A stretch of 51,335 nucleotides of DNA from CAZIKB01 sp964539665 (GCA_964539665.1 CAZIKB010000034.1:1-51335), one strand, 5' to 3'; counted from the first letter of the stretch, positions 35,506 through 44,582 are shown. Program-made: numbers and translations. Notes: a model not told the origin generated them from the sequence alone.

Positions 35506-37482
35506 TCAACCGGCTTCATTGGAAATATCATACTCTTTCATCTTGCGCCAGAGCGTGGTTCTGCCAATGCCCAACATTTTCGTCACTAAGTCATAATTCC
35601 AGTTATGAGCTTCCAGAGTGTCAGCAATATGTATCTTTTCCAATTCTTTCAGGTTCAGAGTCTCTTTTTGGTTGATTTTCCTTCTTGAAATTTTTGAGTT
35701 CGTCAGAGCTGGCGGCAAGTCTGCTTTTGTAAGAAGTTTACCCGAAGATAGCGCTAAGGCTCGCTCAATGGCGTTTTCCAATTCACGGACATTTCCTGGC
35801 CAATCATATTTAGTTAATATGCGAGAGGCATCTTCACCAAAACCGAAGATGGTTTTATGAATTTTGGCAGCATATTTTTTAATGAAGAATTCAGCCAACG
35901 GTAAAATATCTTCGGATCTCTCCCTGAGTGGTGGAATCGTTAATTGAATCACATTCAATCTGTAATATAAATCCTGCCTGAATGAGCCTGCTTCAACCAT
36001 CTTTTCCAAATCTCTGTTAGTCGCGGTGATTAATCTTACATCCAGCTTCAATATTTGATTACTGCCAACAGGTTTAATTTCACCTTCCTGGAGAAATCTG
36101 AGCAGCTTTACTTGCATCGTTAATGATGTTTCACCAATTTCATCCAGAAAAATAGTCCCGTGATTTGCCGCTTCAAATAAGCCTTTTTTGTTGTTGGTAG
36201 CTCCCGTGAAGGCTCCACGTACATGTCCGAACAATTCGCTTTCCAACAGGTTTTCAGGCATGGCGCCACAGTTGACCACAATAAATGGATTGCTTGCACG
36301 GCTGCTATGTTCATGAATCGAATAAGCAACCATTTCTTTTCCAGTGCCACTTTCACCGTCGATAATTACGGATATGTCTGTTTGTGCAATTCGTGCAACT
36401 AATTCTAATATTTTCTGCATAGCCTGGCTTTTACCAATAATGTTGCCGAAGCGATAGTGTTCCTTTGAATGGACCCAGGTAACAAAATTCTGAATTTCTT
36501 TATCAAGTAACTTATCTACTGCACTGAAATCTTTATGGTGTTCAAGTAAATTCGAATCAACGATTTTTTCTAAATCATATTTATTGTAATAATAAATGTT
36601 ATAAATATTAGAATAGTTAGGTTTTTTCGAGTGGTCGGGTGGAGATTCATCAAGATAAGAAATATATAAGAGTGGTGCATTATTGCGTTGATTCATGATT
36701 TGTGAAAATTTGAACTCTTGAACTATCTCCTCGATTTTTTCGTCAAACATTAATATCAAATCAATTGCAGGTAAAATCGTTTTTAGTTGATTGATTTTTA
36801 TCCTGCTTCCTCTAAATCGCTCACTCAGTCCCAGGAGGTTTTGATTGTCTAAATCAACAAAATGTAATTCTCCAATATTTTTATCGATCAATTTCTGAAT
36901 AAAAGTTTCACATACAAAATTATTTGCAACTATTAACGCTTTATGATTGTTCAGTTCTCCAAAAATTTTTTCAGCTAAATCTGTAACCACCGTTTCCGCC
37001 GTGATTGCGTTTTTTTGTAAATTCAATTCTATTCTTATCTTTTCCGAAAACCACAATCCTCTTTGATAAAGCTTACTGAAATATGGTCCGGTTAAATTCA
37101 TTTCACGGGCTGTCAAAAATCCTTCCCGAAATTCCTGCACAGTCTGGCTTATCTCGCCGGCACTGTCCATGCCAATAGCATATTTTAAAAAAGCCTCGAT
37201 CGCTGGAGACCCGCCCAGACGAAAACGATTATTCTTTAAAATATTAGCAGGCAATTCAAATTCTTTTTGCAATATGTTGAATAATTTTTCTTCGAAGGCA
37301 TCTATTTGTTCGGTGGCCGCAAATACTTGAAAAACCTGTCCGGATTTAAAAAGAAAAAATTCATCTGCTGAAATATTTGCAGTGACTTTATGAATAAAAT
37401 CAGGGCTGAGTGATATGTTATTGAACCATGAATCTATTTTTTCTTTTTCAGATAATTTAAATCCAAATGTGAAAATAGACAT
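35506..37482 (-). CDS. Sigma-54 activator with degenerate glutamyl-tRNA reductase (HemA-like) sensor domain
   Basis: 658 residues. Residues 1-345 align with glutamyl-tRNA reductase through all three of its parts. The N-terminal catalytic domain pairs 'FLFKSGQVFQVFAATE' with HemA 'FIISTCNRVEIYGLAE'. 'GSPAIEAFLKYAIGMDSAGE' and 'GPYFSKLYQRGLWFSEKIR' match the HemA core. The Rossmann domain (about 180-275) and dimerisation helix ('KYDLEKIVDSNLLEHHKDFS') follow. The catalytic Cys is replaced by G48, and the NADPH loop GxGxM by 'VANNFV' (185-190), so it is predicted to be a pseudoenzyme. Residues 346-580 are an AAA+ sigma-54 activator: Walker A 'GESGTGKE' 376-383, GAFTGA 423-428, Walker B 'FLDEIG' 445-450. 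The Fis-type HTH is at about 620-655. It lies 6 bases behind ccsA, the place where hemA usually sits. Proposed role: sensor and activator of heme synthesis (inference). Confidence 0.88.
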   Translation of the reverse strand: MSIFTFGFKLSEKEKIDSWFNNISLSPDFIHKVTANISADEFFLFKSGQVFQVFAATEQIDAFEEKLFNILQKEFELPANILKNNRFRLGGSPAIEAFLKYAIGMDSAGEISQTVQEFREGFLTAREMNLTGPYFSKLYQRGLWFSEKIRIELNLQKNAITAETVVTDLAEKIFGELNNHKALIVANNFVCETFIQKLIDKNIGELHFVDLDNQNLLGLSERFRGSRIKINQLKTILPAIDLILMFDEKIEEIVQEFKFSQIMNQRNNAPLLYISYLDESPPDHSKKPNYSNIYNIYYYNKYDLEKIVDSNLLEHHKDFSAVDKLLDKEIQNFVTWVHSKEHYRFGNIIGKSQAMQKILELVARIAQTDISVIIDGESGTGKEMVAYSIHEHSSRASNPFIVVNCGAMPENLLESELFGHVRGAFTGATNNKKGLFEAANHGTIFLDEIGETSLTMQVKLLRFLQEGEIKPVGSNQILKLDVRLITATNRDLEKMVEAGSFRQDLYYRLNVIQLTIPPLRERSEDILPLAEFFIKKYAAKIHKTIFGFGEDASRILTKYDWPGNVRELENAIERALALSSGKLLTKADLPPALTNSKISRRKINQKETLNLKELEKIHIADTLEAHNWNYDLVTKMLGIGRTTLWRKMKEYDISNEAG

Positions 37483-37488
37483 AACAAC

Positions 37489-38313
37489 TTATTGAAAATT
37501 ATGAAACTTTGTAAAATATAAATTAACCACAATGAACGTAAATAACAGCCAATTAAATCCAATTACTGAGAGAATTGCCGCCCGTCTTCCTTGCCAGCCA
37601 ATAGATTTTCGCGTGATAAAATGCGCGGCATAAATTGTCCACGAAAAAGCGACAGCTATCAATTTAGGGTCAAAAGCCCATTGGCCTTTCCACACATTTA
37701 GCCCCATATAAAGTCCGAGCAAAATGCCGATTGTAACCAGCACCAATCCAATATTAACTGCTTGATTGCTGAGCTTATCAATTAATTGCAACGATGGTAA
37801 TCGCTCAAAAAATATTCCTAATTTTTTTGACTTCATTTCTTTGGAAAGGAGAATGTACATTACGCTGGTAATGAAAGAAATGGCAAATGCTGCATAACCA
37901 GAAATTAGAATCGCCACATGCAACTCAAACAACACATTATTAAGTATCGCAGCCAGGGGTTTATCCACATCGATAAACAGACTTGAGATAGCATGTAAAA
38001 TTAAAATAACAGGTATAAAAAACACACCCATGGTCATCTCTTTTAAACGAATTTCTAAAAAAAGATAAACCAGAACTGAAAGCCATGCAAAAGTAGTCAG
38101 AACTTGAAACAAATCTCCAACAGGCAGGTGCGTTAAATTAAAGCTGAGTGAGATCAGATATAAAGAATGAAATACCACGGCTGCTGTCAGCCACCTTCGA
38201 ATTATTGGTACTGATTGGTTTTTCTTTTCTTTAAAATATGAGAGATAATAACCAAAGCTGACAAGATAAAAAATAAAAATCAACCACCGTAGAATAAGTA
38301 AGATTTCTTTCAC
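37489..38313 (-). CDS. ccsA: CcsA/HemX-type cytochrome c assembly membrane protein
   Basis: 274 residues with about eight membrane helices, PF01578 family. The heme-handling signature appears as 'GQWAFDPKLIAVAFSW' at about 212-227 with conserved His in 'LHAISS', 'FELHVAIL' and 'YAAHFI'. Family members present heme for cytochrome c maturation (CcsA), or act as HemX, a membrane partner encoded beside hemA that affects glutamyl-tRNA reductase levels. The start is GTG at 38313 without a clear ribosome-binding site. It is immediately followed by the HemA-like sigma-54 regulator. Adjacency favours a HemX-like role, but CcsA function is equally compatible with the sequence. Confidence 0.85.
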   Translation of the reverse strand: MKEILLILRWLIFIFYLVSFGYYLSYFKEKKNQSVPIIRRWLTAAVVFHSLYLISLSFNLTHLPVGDLFQVLTTFAWLSVLVYLFLEIRLKEMTMGVFFIPVILILHAISSLFIDVDKPLAAILNNVLFELHVAILISGYAAFAISFITSVMYILLSKEMKSKKLGIFFERLPSLQLIDKLSNQAVNIGLVLVTIGILLGLYMGLNVWKGQWAFDPKLIAVAFSWTIYAAHFITRKSIGWQGRRAAILSVIGFNWLLFTFIVVNLYFTKFHNFQ

Positions 38314-38384
38314 TTTGATATATTGCTTTTAAAATCAATAACTTGAATTAATTTAATTCTGGTTATCCATTTAACTCAGCTTCT

Positions 38385-38480
38385 GTCATTTCGAACGCCA
38401 GTGAGAAATCTGACAATGCTAAAAAGCTAAATTTTGTCAGAAACCAGATTCCTCCCCCGCTACAGTAGATTCAGAATGAC
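38385..38480. repeat. Inverted-repeat element, GTCATTTCGAA family, copy 2
   Basis: Starts GTCATTTCGAACGCC and ends GATTCAGAATGAC; the termini are inverted and imperfect, ~96 bp apart. Lies in the upstream region of ccsA and separates it from the 17-bp palindrome. Confidence 0.55.
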
Positions 38481-38530
38481 AATTTTGTGCCATCTGCTGA
38501 ACTAACTGGCTGACCGTATAATATAATTCA

Positions 38531-38547
38531 TTTTTCATTTTGAAAAA
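38531..38547. promoter_or_regulatory. 17-bp palindrome upstream of ccsA and the HemA-like regulator
   Basis: TTTTTCATTTTGAAAAA, extended to 19 bp by flanking A and T. Identical to 27701-27717 upstream of hemA. It lies about 220 bp before the ccsA start. Probable recognition site shared by both operons, consistent with autoregulation by the HemA-like activator (inference). Confidence 0.5.
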
Positions 38548-38714
38548 TACTAATTTTAAAATTGAAAATCAAGACTGAATCACATTTAGTGAAATTATTA
38601 TTCTACTTGCAGTTAAACCAACGATGCGTACACATTACCTTATTTCCAGATTGTACCGCATACCCTATTATTGCGAAGAAAACAAAATTTTGATTGATAA
38701 TGCAATAATTTATT

Positions 38715-40316
38715 TCAACCTGCATTTTGGTTTGCGACAGGCTCCTCCGCAATCGTCGCTTCCGTGACACTACTCACCTCGCCTGATTTATCATGCTTTG
38801 AGTGAAGGTAGGCATGAACATCATGATACAGCGCTCCTTCAGGCAGCCATTCCCATAACGGCCCCAGATCTCTTTTTATCCAATCTTTATAATACTGCGG
38901 CAATTCAGCAGTCTCCTGCTCAAAAAAGTCTCGAAAATCTCTATCGGTATCCAATCTTTGACGGATTTCTTTATATTTTCGCAACCTTCCAAAACCTTCT
39001 GATGATACGCCCCGAACGAAATTAATCCAGCGTGGTATGGTGTCTTTAACAGCCCGGAATCGATTGAATATTGTACGCCATGAAAAAGAGTGTTCCGACA
39101 AATCAATTACGTAGTCATAAAATTCAGTCCACGAATAATTCTTAGGTTTTACATTCATAGCGTGATTGTTATTCAGAAAATGGAAAGGAAATGGTAAAAT
39201 ACGATTGGCAGACTGGTATTCAAGATTAAGTGGAGCTGCCTGCCCAAATGCAGTAAGCATTGAAAATCCTGGAAATGCACCTGGCACCAGGTCCATAAAT
39301 TGTTTAGTGAGTTCAAACGGCTCTGCACCCTCATCGACATCCAATCCGAGTACAAAGTTAGCCTGAACGTATGGAATATATTTCATTATTAAATTCACAT
39401 TCTCGGAAACCAGTTTGAGCTTATCCATACCTTGATGTATACCACTTTTTGATTTGTTCCCTAAATCATACCATGACTCAATTCCTGGTAATAGAGCTTT
39501 AAATCCAATTCGTTTGAGTCGCTTTAAGCGAGTTTCTGATAATAGAGCCAGACTGGTCTCAGCAACAAAATCAACACTGTCAGGGGGTATAGCCTCCTCA
39601 ATTGCATCCATTTGCTCTTCAAAGCGGATACCAAAGTTAGGATCATGCCAGGCGATGTGCGGACGTTTAAACTTCTTTAACAGAAACTGCAGATCTTCTT
39701 TGAGAACATCGACGTCAAGTGAATGAAACGGTACGACTGAATCAATACAAAAATTGCACGTGTATGGACATCCCAGACTGCCAATCATGGGTACAATTTT
39801 AATTAATGGCGCTTTATCAAGCGTATGCTCGATGAATTTCCAACGCTCACGCACGCCAGGCAGCTCAGAAGGTTGCTCTTTAGCTGAGATGAACTGGCCA
39901 ATTGGCCGATGTTGCGAAAAATCCTGTAAAACATCACGGATTACTATTTTATCAGTGAAGCCTAAAACATAATCAAAGTACTTTTGTGCATCCTGCGGGT
40001 AACAACGAGCATGAGGGCCCCCAAGAACCGTAATTGAACCTTTCGACCTGAGTAGATTGCTTAATGAGTAGGCTAATTGCGCAGTTTGAGTGAATGCGCT
40101 TATAAATACCATATCAAATTTATCAGGTAATTCTTTAATTAAATCTTCGAAACCGGTATAACATATATATGAAACATCATGCCCTTCTTCTTCACACCAG
40201 GCAGCAGCAACCTGGGGCATGATGCCAGCCAGGTTGGCATGCATTATGCGCGCCCACAATGTTTTAGTCGGACCTTTTGTAACGAGGTCGATGACCCCAA
40301 TACGAAGTTTGCTCAT
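38715..40316 (-). CDS. Cobalamin-binding-domain radical SAM protein
   Basis: 533 residues. The N-terminal ~150 residues form a B12-binding-like Rossmann domain ('KFDMVFISAFTQTAQLAYSL', 'VLGGPHARCYP'). The radical SAM core has the cluster motif 'GCPYTCNFC' at about 183-191, preceded by 'IGSLG'. A long C-terminal region of ~200 residues is family-specific and unrecognised. ATG has AAGGAGG 5 bases upstream. Such class B-like radical SAM enzymes carry out methylations or ring rearrangements; the substrate cannot be inferred. It lies upstream of and co-oriented with ccsA, but 400 bases away. Confidence 0.85.
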   Translation of the reverse strand: MSKLRIGVIDLVTKGPTKTLWARIMHANLAGIMPQVAAAWCEEEGHDVSYICYTGFEDLIKELPDKFDMVFISAFTQTAQLAYSLSNLLRSKGSITVLGGPHARCYPQDAQKYFDYVLGFTDKIVIRDVLQDFSQHRPIGQFISAKEQPSELPGVRERWKFIEHTLDKAPLIKIVPMIGSLGCPYTCNFCIDSVVPFHSLDVDVLKEDLQFLLKKFKRPHIAWHDPNFGIRFEEQMDAIEEAIPPDSVDFVAETSLALLSETRLKRLKRIGFKALLPGIESWYDLGNKSKSGIHQGMDKLKLVSENVNLIMKYIPYVQANFVLGLDVDEGAEPFELTKQFMDLVPGAFPGFSMLTAFGQAAPLNLEYQSANRILPFPFHFLNNNHAMNVKPKNYSWTEFYDYVIDLSEHSFSWRTIFNRFRAVKDTIPRWINFVRGVSSEGFGRLRKYKEIRQRLDTDRDFRDFFEQETAELPQYYKDWIKRDLGPLWEWLPEGALYHDVHAYLHSKHDKSGEVSSVTEATIAEEPVANQNAG

Positions 40317-40882
40317 TTTCCCTCCTTCCTGAACATGTTAACTAATTAATACGCGAGATTAGTAGTTTATCTGTTTCCAACTTTGACAGGTTACTTGCAC
40401 AAAGAATGACCCGAGCAGCGTATTAATAGTGTCTCTGCTTTATTATTCTTGCTGGGATATGGTAATGAGATCGGTTTGAATATAATTATAAAGTTTGCAT
40501 GAAAGCAGTCGTCATGCATAGTCATAATCATTTTACGTAAATCGACAGCAATTTATCATATCCGCTAATAGAACTCAATGAAATTACGCAAGATATCTTG
40601 TTTTATGGTTTGAATTATCATAAATGTAAAATTCTTAAGTTAATTGTCAAATAGAAAATAGCAAACATTCAAATAATTATTCATAATAAACTTTGATAAT
40701 GAACTAATTTAACAAGAACTTAAATAAAACTTCTTTTAAATTATATAATTTTGACCTTTCCGCACCTAACAAGATAAGTAGCTACATTTATTAATAACTT
40801 ATAAAAATTTCCTGCCATATCAAAACCAGATATTAATGAATGACGTGAAATTTATTCAGCAGCATTTTCAGGAGACCGTTTA
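40317..40882. other. AT-rich intergenic region between divergent genes
   Basis: 565 bases between the divergent radical SAM and SulP genes; must contain both promoters. No convincing -35/-10 pair, sigma-54 site, RNA gene or strong hairpin was seen. Confidence 0.5.
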
Positions 40883-43102
40883 GTGAAAATTTTTGGCAAT
40901 CTAAAAGGTGATATCATGGGGGGAATCACCACATCAGTTATCTCGCTGCCATTGGCTATCGCGTTCGGTGTGGTAGCGTTTGCTCCGTTAGGAGAGGAAT
41001 ACATCGCCCAGGGAGCGCTCACCGGGCTTTATGGAGTGATCGTTGCCGGAATTTTAACCAGTCTACTGGGAGGCACACCCGGTCAAATTGCTGTACCCAC
41101 GGCGCCCATGTCTGTTATGGTTACATCAATAATATCAACCCTTTTAAAAGAACCAGAAATCGCCGCTTTAGGTGATAATCAAATAATGGTTATTTTAGTA
41201 TTGGTATCCATAACCATAGCCATGGCTGGGATAATGCAACTAATTATGGGCGCTGTAGGCGGCGGCAAATTAATAAAATTTATACCCTATCCGGTCATTG
41301 CTGGTTTTATGAATGGTATTGCCATCATCATTTTTCTTGGTCAATTACGGCCATTATCTGGCGTATCAAAAGATACCGGCTTAGCAGCAATTTTTACGGG
41401 TGCGGCTGAAATTCGTTATGAAATTCTATTAGTCGGCCTGGTTACTATTATTACAATGCTTGTAGCAAAAAAATTAACTAAAACTATTCCATGCTCACTC
41501 ATCGGATTGTTGTGTGGTGTTGCAACCTACTTTATCATTGGTAGATTTTTCAATCCTTCACTACTGCAGATTACAGGAAATCCCCTGGTCATTGGACACA
41601 TCCCCAGCGCTTTTCCAACACCAAAACAGGTTATGAACTTTATTAACTTAAGCAGCCAAATTCCACTGTCTACATTAAGTAAGCTGATTTTACCAGCCAT
41701 GACACTGAGTGTTCTGGCCTCAATAGATACTCTATTAACATCTGTTGTGACCGACATGATTACCAAATCCAAACATAATAGCACTAAGGAATTGTTAGGC
41801 CAGGGAATGGGAAACATCGCTTCAGCTTCTTTTGGTGGTTTACCAGTTGCAGGATCCACAATCGCCACGGTGGTTAATGTTAATGCCGGCGCCAGAACTC
41901 CATTGAGCGGACTTGTAAATTGTATTACTGTTTTATTAGTCGTTCTTTTTTTAGGGAGTTTAGTCCAATGGATTCCAATGGCTGTACTGGCAGGTATTCT
42001 GCTCATGACATCAATTTCAATGATTGAATCCGAAAGCATTCACCTTTCTTTAAAAAAATCCGCTTTAGGAAACCTGTTAGTCATCGTTGCGGTTACGGTA
42101 ATTACAGTTGCTATTGATTTGATCATCGCTGTACTAATAGGCTTAATCATAACAGCTTTCCTTTTTATTAAGGAGCAGATCGGTAAAACTATAGTTCGAC
42201 GAATGTACACCGGCAATTTGGTTCACTCCAAAAAAATCCGAAGTCGGGAAGCCATGAAAATCCTGGATGAAAAAGGCGACTTAATTAAGGTCTACGAGTT
42301 GAATGGCTCCCTATTTTTTGGAACCTGCGACAAGTTACTTGCTGAAATCGAAGAAGAGCTGGACAGTTTTAGCATCATTCTTGATTTTAAACGAGTCCAC
42401 ACCATTGACCTGACAGGAGCACAGTTACTAAAACAACTTATTGAACGAATTCAGGACAAAGGCAACCATTTACTCATAAGTTATTTAGGTATGCCAGGAG
42501 ACGCGGATAAAGAAAGAATGAGAAAGCTCATGGAAGATACAGAGGTCATTAAAGCCATTGGTACGGATTTCCTGTTTCCTGATACCGATCAAGCGCAGGA
42601 ATGGGCAGAAGACGCCCTCATTCAAAGAGAATTACAAGCCGCCCAAATCACAAAACAAAAAATAACTGTAAAAAGTTTAAGCGTGTTTAAAGAACTCACA
42701 AAACAACAGCTTGTAATAGTAAAACGTCACATGCATCCCATGAAGTATAAAAAATTGGATATAGTTTTTAAGGAAGGCGATCCGGGTGATAAAATATATT
42801 TTATCCTATCAGGCGGAGTGAGTGTACTCGCCAGCCTTTCCCAAAATGGTCGGGATCGCAGGTTAGCAACCTTTGGTGAAGGTGTGTTTTTTGGCGATAT
42901 GGCTATTCTTGAAGAACAACCACGTTCCGCTTCGGTTCGTGCTGATACAGAAACTGAACTTCTTTACATGACAGTAGATGATTTTCAACATCTCGTGAAT
43001 CATGAGCCGCTGCTTGCATCAAAAATGCTTTTAGGCATGGCAAGGGAATTGTCCTATCGATTAAGATTGACAACGATTGAAGTGCGGACTTTGGAGGAGT
43101 AG
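40883..43102 (+). CDS. SulP-family anion transporter with STAS and cyclic-nucleotide-binding domains
   Basis: 739 residues. The transporter part (about 1-435) begins 'GDIMGGITTSVISLPLAIAF', has 'IAVPTAPMSV', and carries ten or more membrane helices typical of SulP/SLC26. A STAS domain follows (about 460-570, 'ILDFKRVHTIDLTGAQLLK'). A CAP-type cyclic-nucleotide-binding domain ends the protein (about 600-735) with 'FKEGDPGDKIYFILSGGVSV' and the phosphate-binding cassette 'FFGDMAILEEQPRSASVRA'. Start GTG at 40883 with GGAG 8 bases upstream. SulP proteins move sulfate, bicarbonate or other anions; the attached domain suggests gating by cAMP or a related nucleotide. Monocistronic. Confidence 0.92.
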   Translation: MKIFGNLKGDIMGGITTSVISLPLAIAFGVVAFAPLGEEYIAQGALTGLYGVIVAGILTSLLGGTPGQIAVPTAPMSVMVTSIISTLLKEPEIAALGDNQIMVILVLVSITIAMAGIMQLIMGAVGGGKLIKFIPYPVIAGFMNGIAIIIFLGQLRPLSGVSKDTGLAAIFTGAAEIRYEILLVGLVTIITMLVAKKLTKTIPCSLIGLLCGVATYFIIGRFFNPSLLQITGNPLVIGHIPSAFPTPKQVMNFINLSSQIPLSTLSKLILPAMTLSVLASIDTLLTSVVTDMITKSKHNSTKELLGQGMGNIASASFGGLPVAGSTIATVVNVNAGARTPLSGLVNCITVLLVVLFLGSLVQWIPMAVLAGILLMTSISMIESESIHLSLKKSALGNLLVIVAVTVITVAIDLIIAVLIGLIITAFLFIKEQIGKTIVRRMYTGNLVHSKKIRSREAMKILDEKGDLIKVYELNGSLFFGTCDKLLAEIEEELDSFSIILDFKRVHTIDLTGAQLLKQLIERIQDKGNHLLISYLGMPGDADKERMRKLMEDTEVIKAIGTDFLFPDTDQAQEWAEDALIQRELQAAQITKQKITVKSLSVFKELTKQQLVIVKRHMHPMKYKKLDIVFKEGDPGDKIYFILSGGVSVLASLSQNGRDRRLATFGEGVFFGDMAILEEQPRSASVRADTETELLYMTVDDFQHLVNHEPLLASKMLLGMARELSYRLRLTTIEVRTLEE

Positions 43103-43535
43103 GAAAACAACTATTGTAAAATTTAAGTCGAGTGTTAGTATAGAATTAAATATCTAGCGAAGCTTCACCTCTGCTCAACATGAAACTAACTCATAAAAAT
43201 AAGCCAACTTCATACTGAACGAAGTCAAAGTATAAAATCTAACCTATTATAACTACAAACAACATCCTGCTATCTTTAGTTACAATTTCTATCAAATTTA
43301 GACCTAATAATTTTATAACTAAAATATGAGTCCCTCTTTAAAAAGTGTGGCCCAGTCATTTTCGCACCCACCAAAACCCGAATCGGCTTCCAGATACGAA
43401 TGATATTTTCCGCCGTTACCTTAAAGATAAATTATCTGGACGCCTACATGGCTAATAGTGTCCGCAGAAATCGCTGGTTATGGAAAAAATAATCACTCGA
43501 TTTCATCCTCAATCTAACTATAAAACTGCCTTGGT
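43103..43535. other. Intergenic region without a recognised gene
   Basis: Spacer between convergent genes. AT-rich to about 43360, then a GC-richer stretch with a short frame 'NDIFRRYLKDKLSGRLHG' that looks like debris of an unidentified gene. No RNA or strong terminator seen. Confidence 0.4.
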
Positions 43536-44045
43536 TCAGCTACCTTCAGATTTATGTTCACCTTCACTGCTATGTTCGTCGTCTGTTTTATGTTCATCGC
43601 CTTCTTTGTGTTCACCTTCGTGATCTCCACCTTCTTCACCGCCTTTTTCAGACGACTCTGCGTGAGCCTTCCACCAGCTAAATAACTGTCCTTCGACTGG
43701 CAGGTTGACGCTTGCTTTAGCGCCAGGTACAAGCTCAACAGGTGTTGTGGGTCCCAGCTCCGTGCCATCGGAAAGGTGTACTTCAACACGCACTAAAAAT
43801 ATGGTTTGATTTGTGATGTTTTCTACATTGCCTAAAAATGATGAAGATGTGTTATCGTAAGCCAAAGTTAATCGAACACCGTTTCTAACTGCATCATAAG
43901 TCGTATCGATTGCAAGACGCAGACCCGACTCTTCTCCTTCAGTTACGACTTCCTGTTCCCCTCCAGAAGATTTTTTTTCACAGGCGTTGATGGTAAACAA
44001 CAAAATACTCATTAGCATGATCACCAACAATTTCGATACTTTCAC
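43536..44045 (-). CDS. Putative lipoprotein with His/Asp/Glu-rich C-terminal tail
   Basis: 169 residues. Signal sequence ending in a lipobox-like 'TINAC' with Cys22 as lipidation site (N at -2 is unusual). A single domain of ~100 residues contains 'LTLAYDNTSSSFLGNVENIT' and 'VEVHLSDGTELGPTTPVELV', resembling Ig-like/FxLYD-type modules. The last ~40 residues are Glu, Gly, His, Asp and Lys with repeated 'GEHK' and 'DEH', a possible metal-binding tail. GTG start with AAGGAAG 5 bases upstream. No named family assigned. Confidence 0.7.
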   Translation of the reverse strand: MKVSKLLVIMLMSILLFTINACEKKSSGGEQEVVTEGEESGLRLAIDTTYDAVRNGVRLTLAYDNTSSSFLGNVENITNQTIFLVRVEVHLSDGTELGPTTPVELVPGAKASVNLPVEGQLFSWWKAHAESSEKGGEEGGDHEGEHKEGDEHKTDDEHSSEGEHKSEGS

Positions 44046-44141
44046 GGTTCTTCCTTATTTAGTGTTTTTGTTAGATTTTTGCAAAATGTAAATAATGCTG
44101 TCATTTCGAATCCCGTTTGTAAAATGTCCTTGTTACAGTGC

Positions 44142-44552
44142 CTATTCAATCTTATATGACGTCTCAATCTCCGCTGTTTTAGCCACCATGCCCGCTACAG
44201 AACAATATTTCTCAATGGACAATTGAATGGCGCGCTCGACATCTTTAGGCTTTATGTTTTCCCCCTTAAATATGTATTCTAAACTCACTTTAGTAAACAC
44301 TTTCGGATGATCTTCGGCCCGTTCCGAATCCATATTAATTTGAAAATCGGTGACTATGGCACGCATCTTCTTCAACATCAGCAAAACGTCAATTCCTGAG
44401 CAGCTTCCCAATGCCATCAGTACCATTTCCATGGGACCGCTGCTGGCCCCGGCGCCGTCATCCTTTGGCGAGGTATCCATTACCACCCAGTGGTTAGAAT
44501 CAGCTTTAGCAGCAAAGGTGTTTCCTTGAATTTGTTTAATAATTGCTTTCAT
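44142..44552 (-). CDS. OsmC-family protein (YhfA-like)
   Basis: 136 residues, standard length for the short OsmC/Ohr-like subgroup. The two family cysteines are C51 in 'ALGSCSGIDVL' and C117 in 'EKYCSVAGMV'. 'GASSGPMEMVLMALGSC' is characteristic. True OsmC/Ohr proteins reduce organic hydroperoxides through this cysteine pair; the YhfA branch is less well defined. It lies 30 bases behind kbl on the same strand and could be cotranscribed. Confidence 0.85.
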   Translation of the reverse strand: MKAIIKQIQGNTFAAKADSNHWVVMDTSPKDDGAGASSGPMEMVLMALGSCSGIDVLLMLKKMRAIVTDFQINMDSERAEDHPKVFTKVSLEYIFKGENIKPKDVERAIQLSIEKYCSVAGMVAKTAEIETSYKIE

Positions 44553-44582
44553 TTTTTACACGCTTTATGGTTAAATAATAAA

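Noticed and set aside
38478..38492. TGGCACAAAATTGTC on the minus strand as a sigma-54 promoter for ccsA
   Set aside because: Perfect -24 core, but the -12 TTG is one base too close and is followed by T. It also overlaps a repeat and lies only ~40 bp from the palindrome.
41527..42039. 170-codon ORF antisense to the SulP gene
   Set aside because: Shadow frame of a clear transporter coding region.
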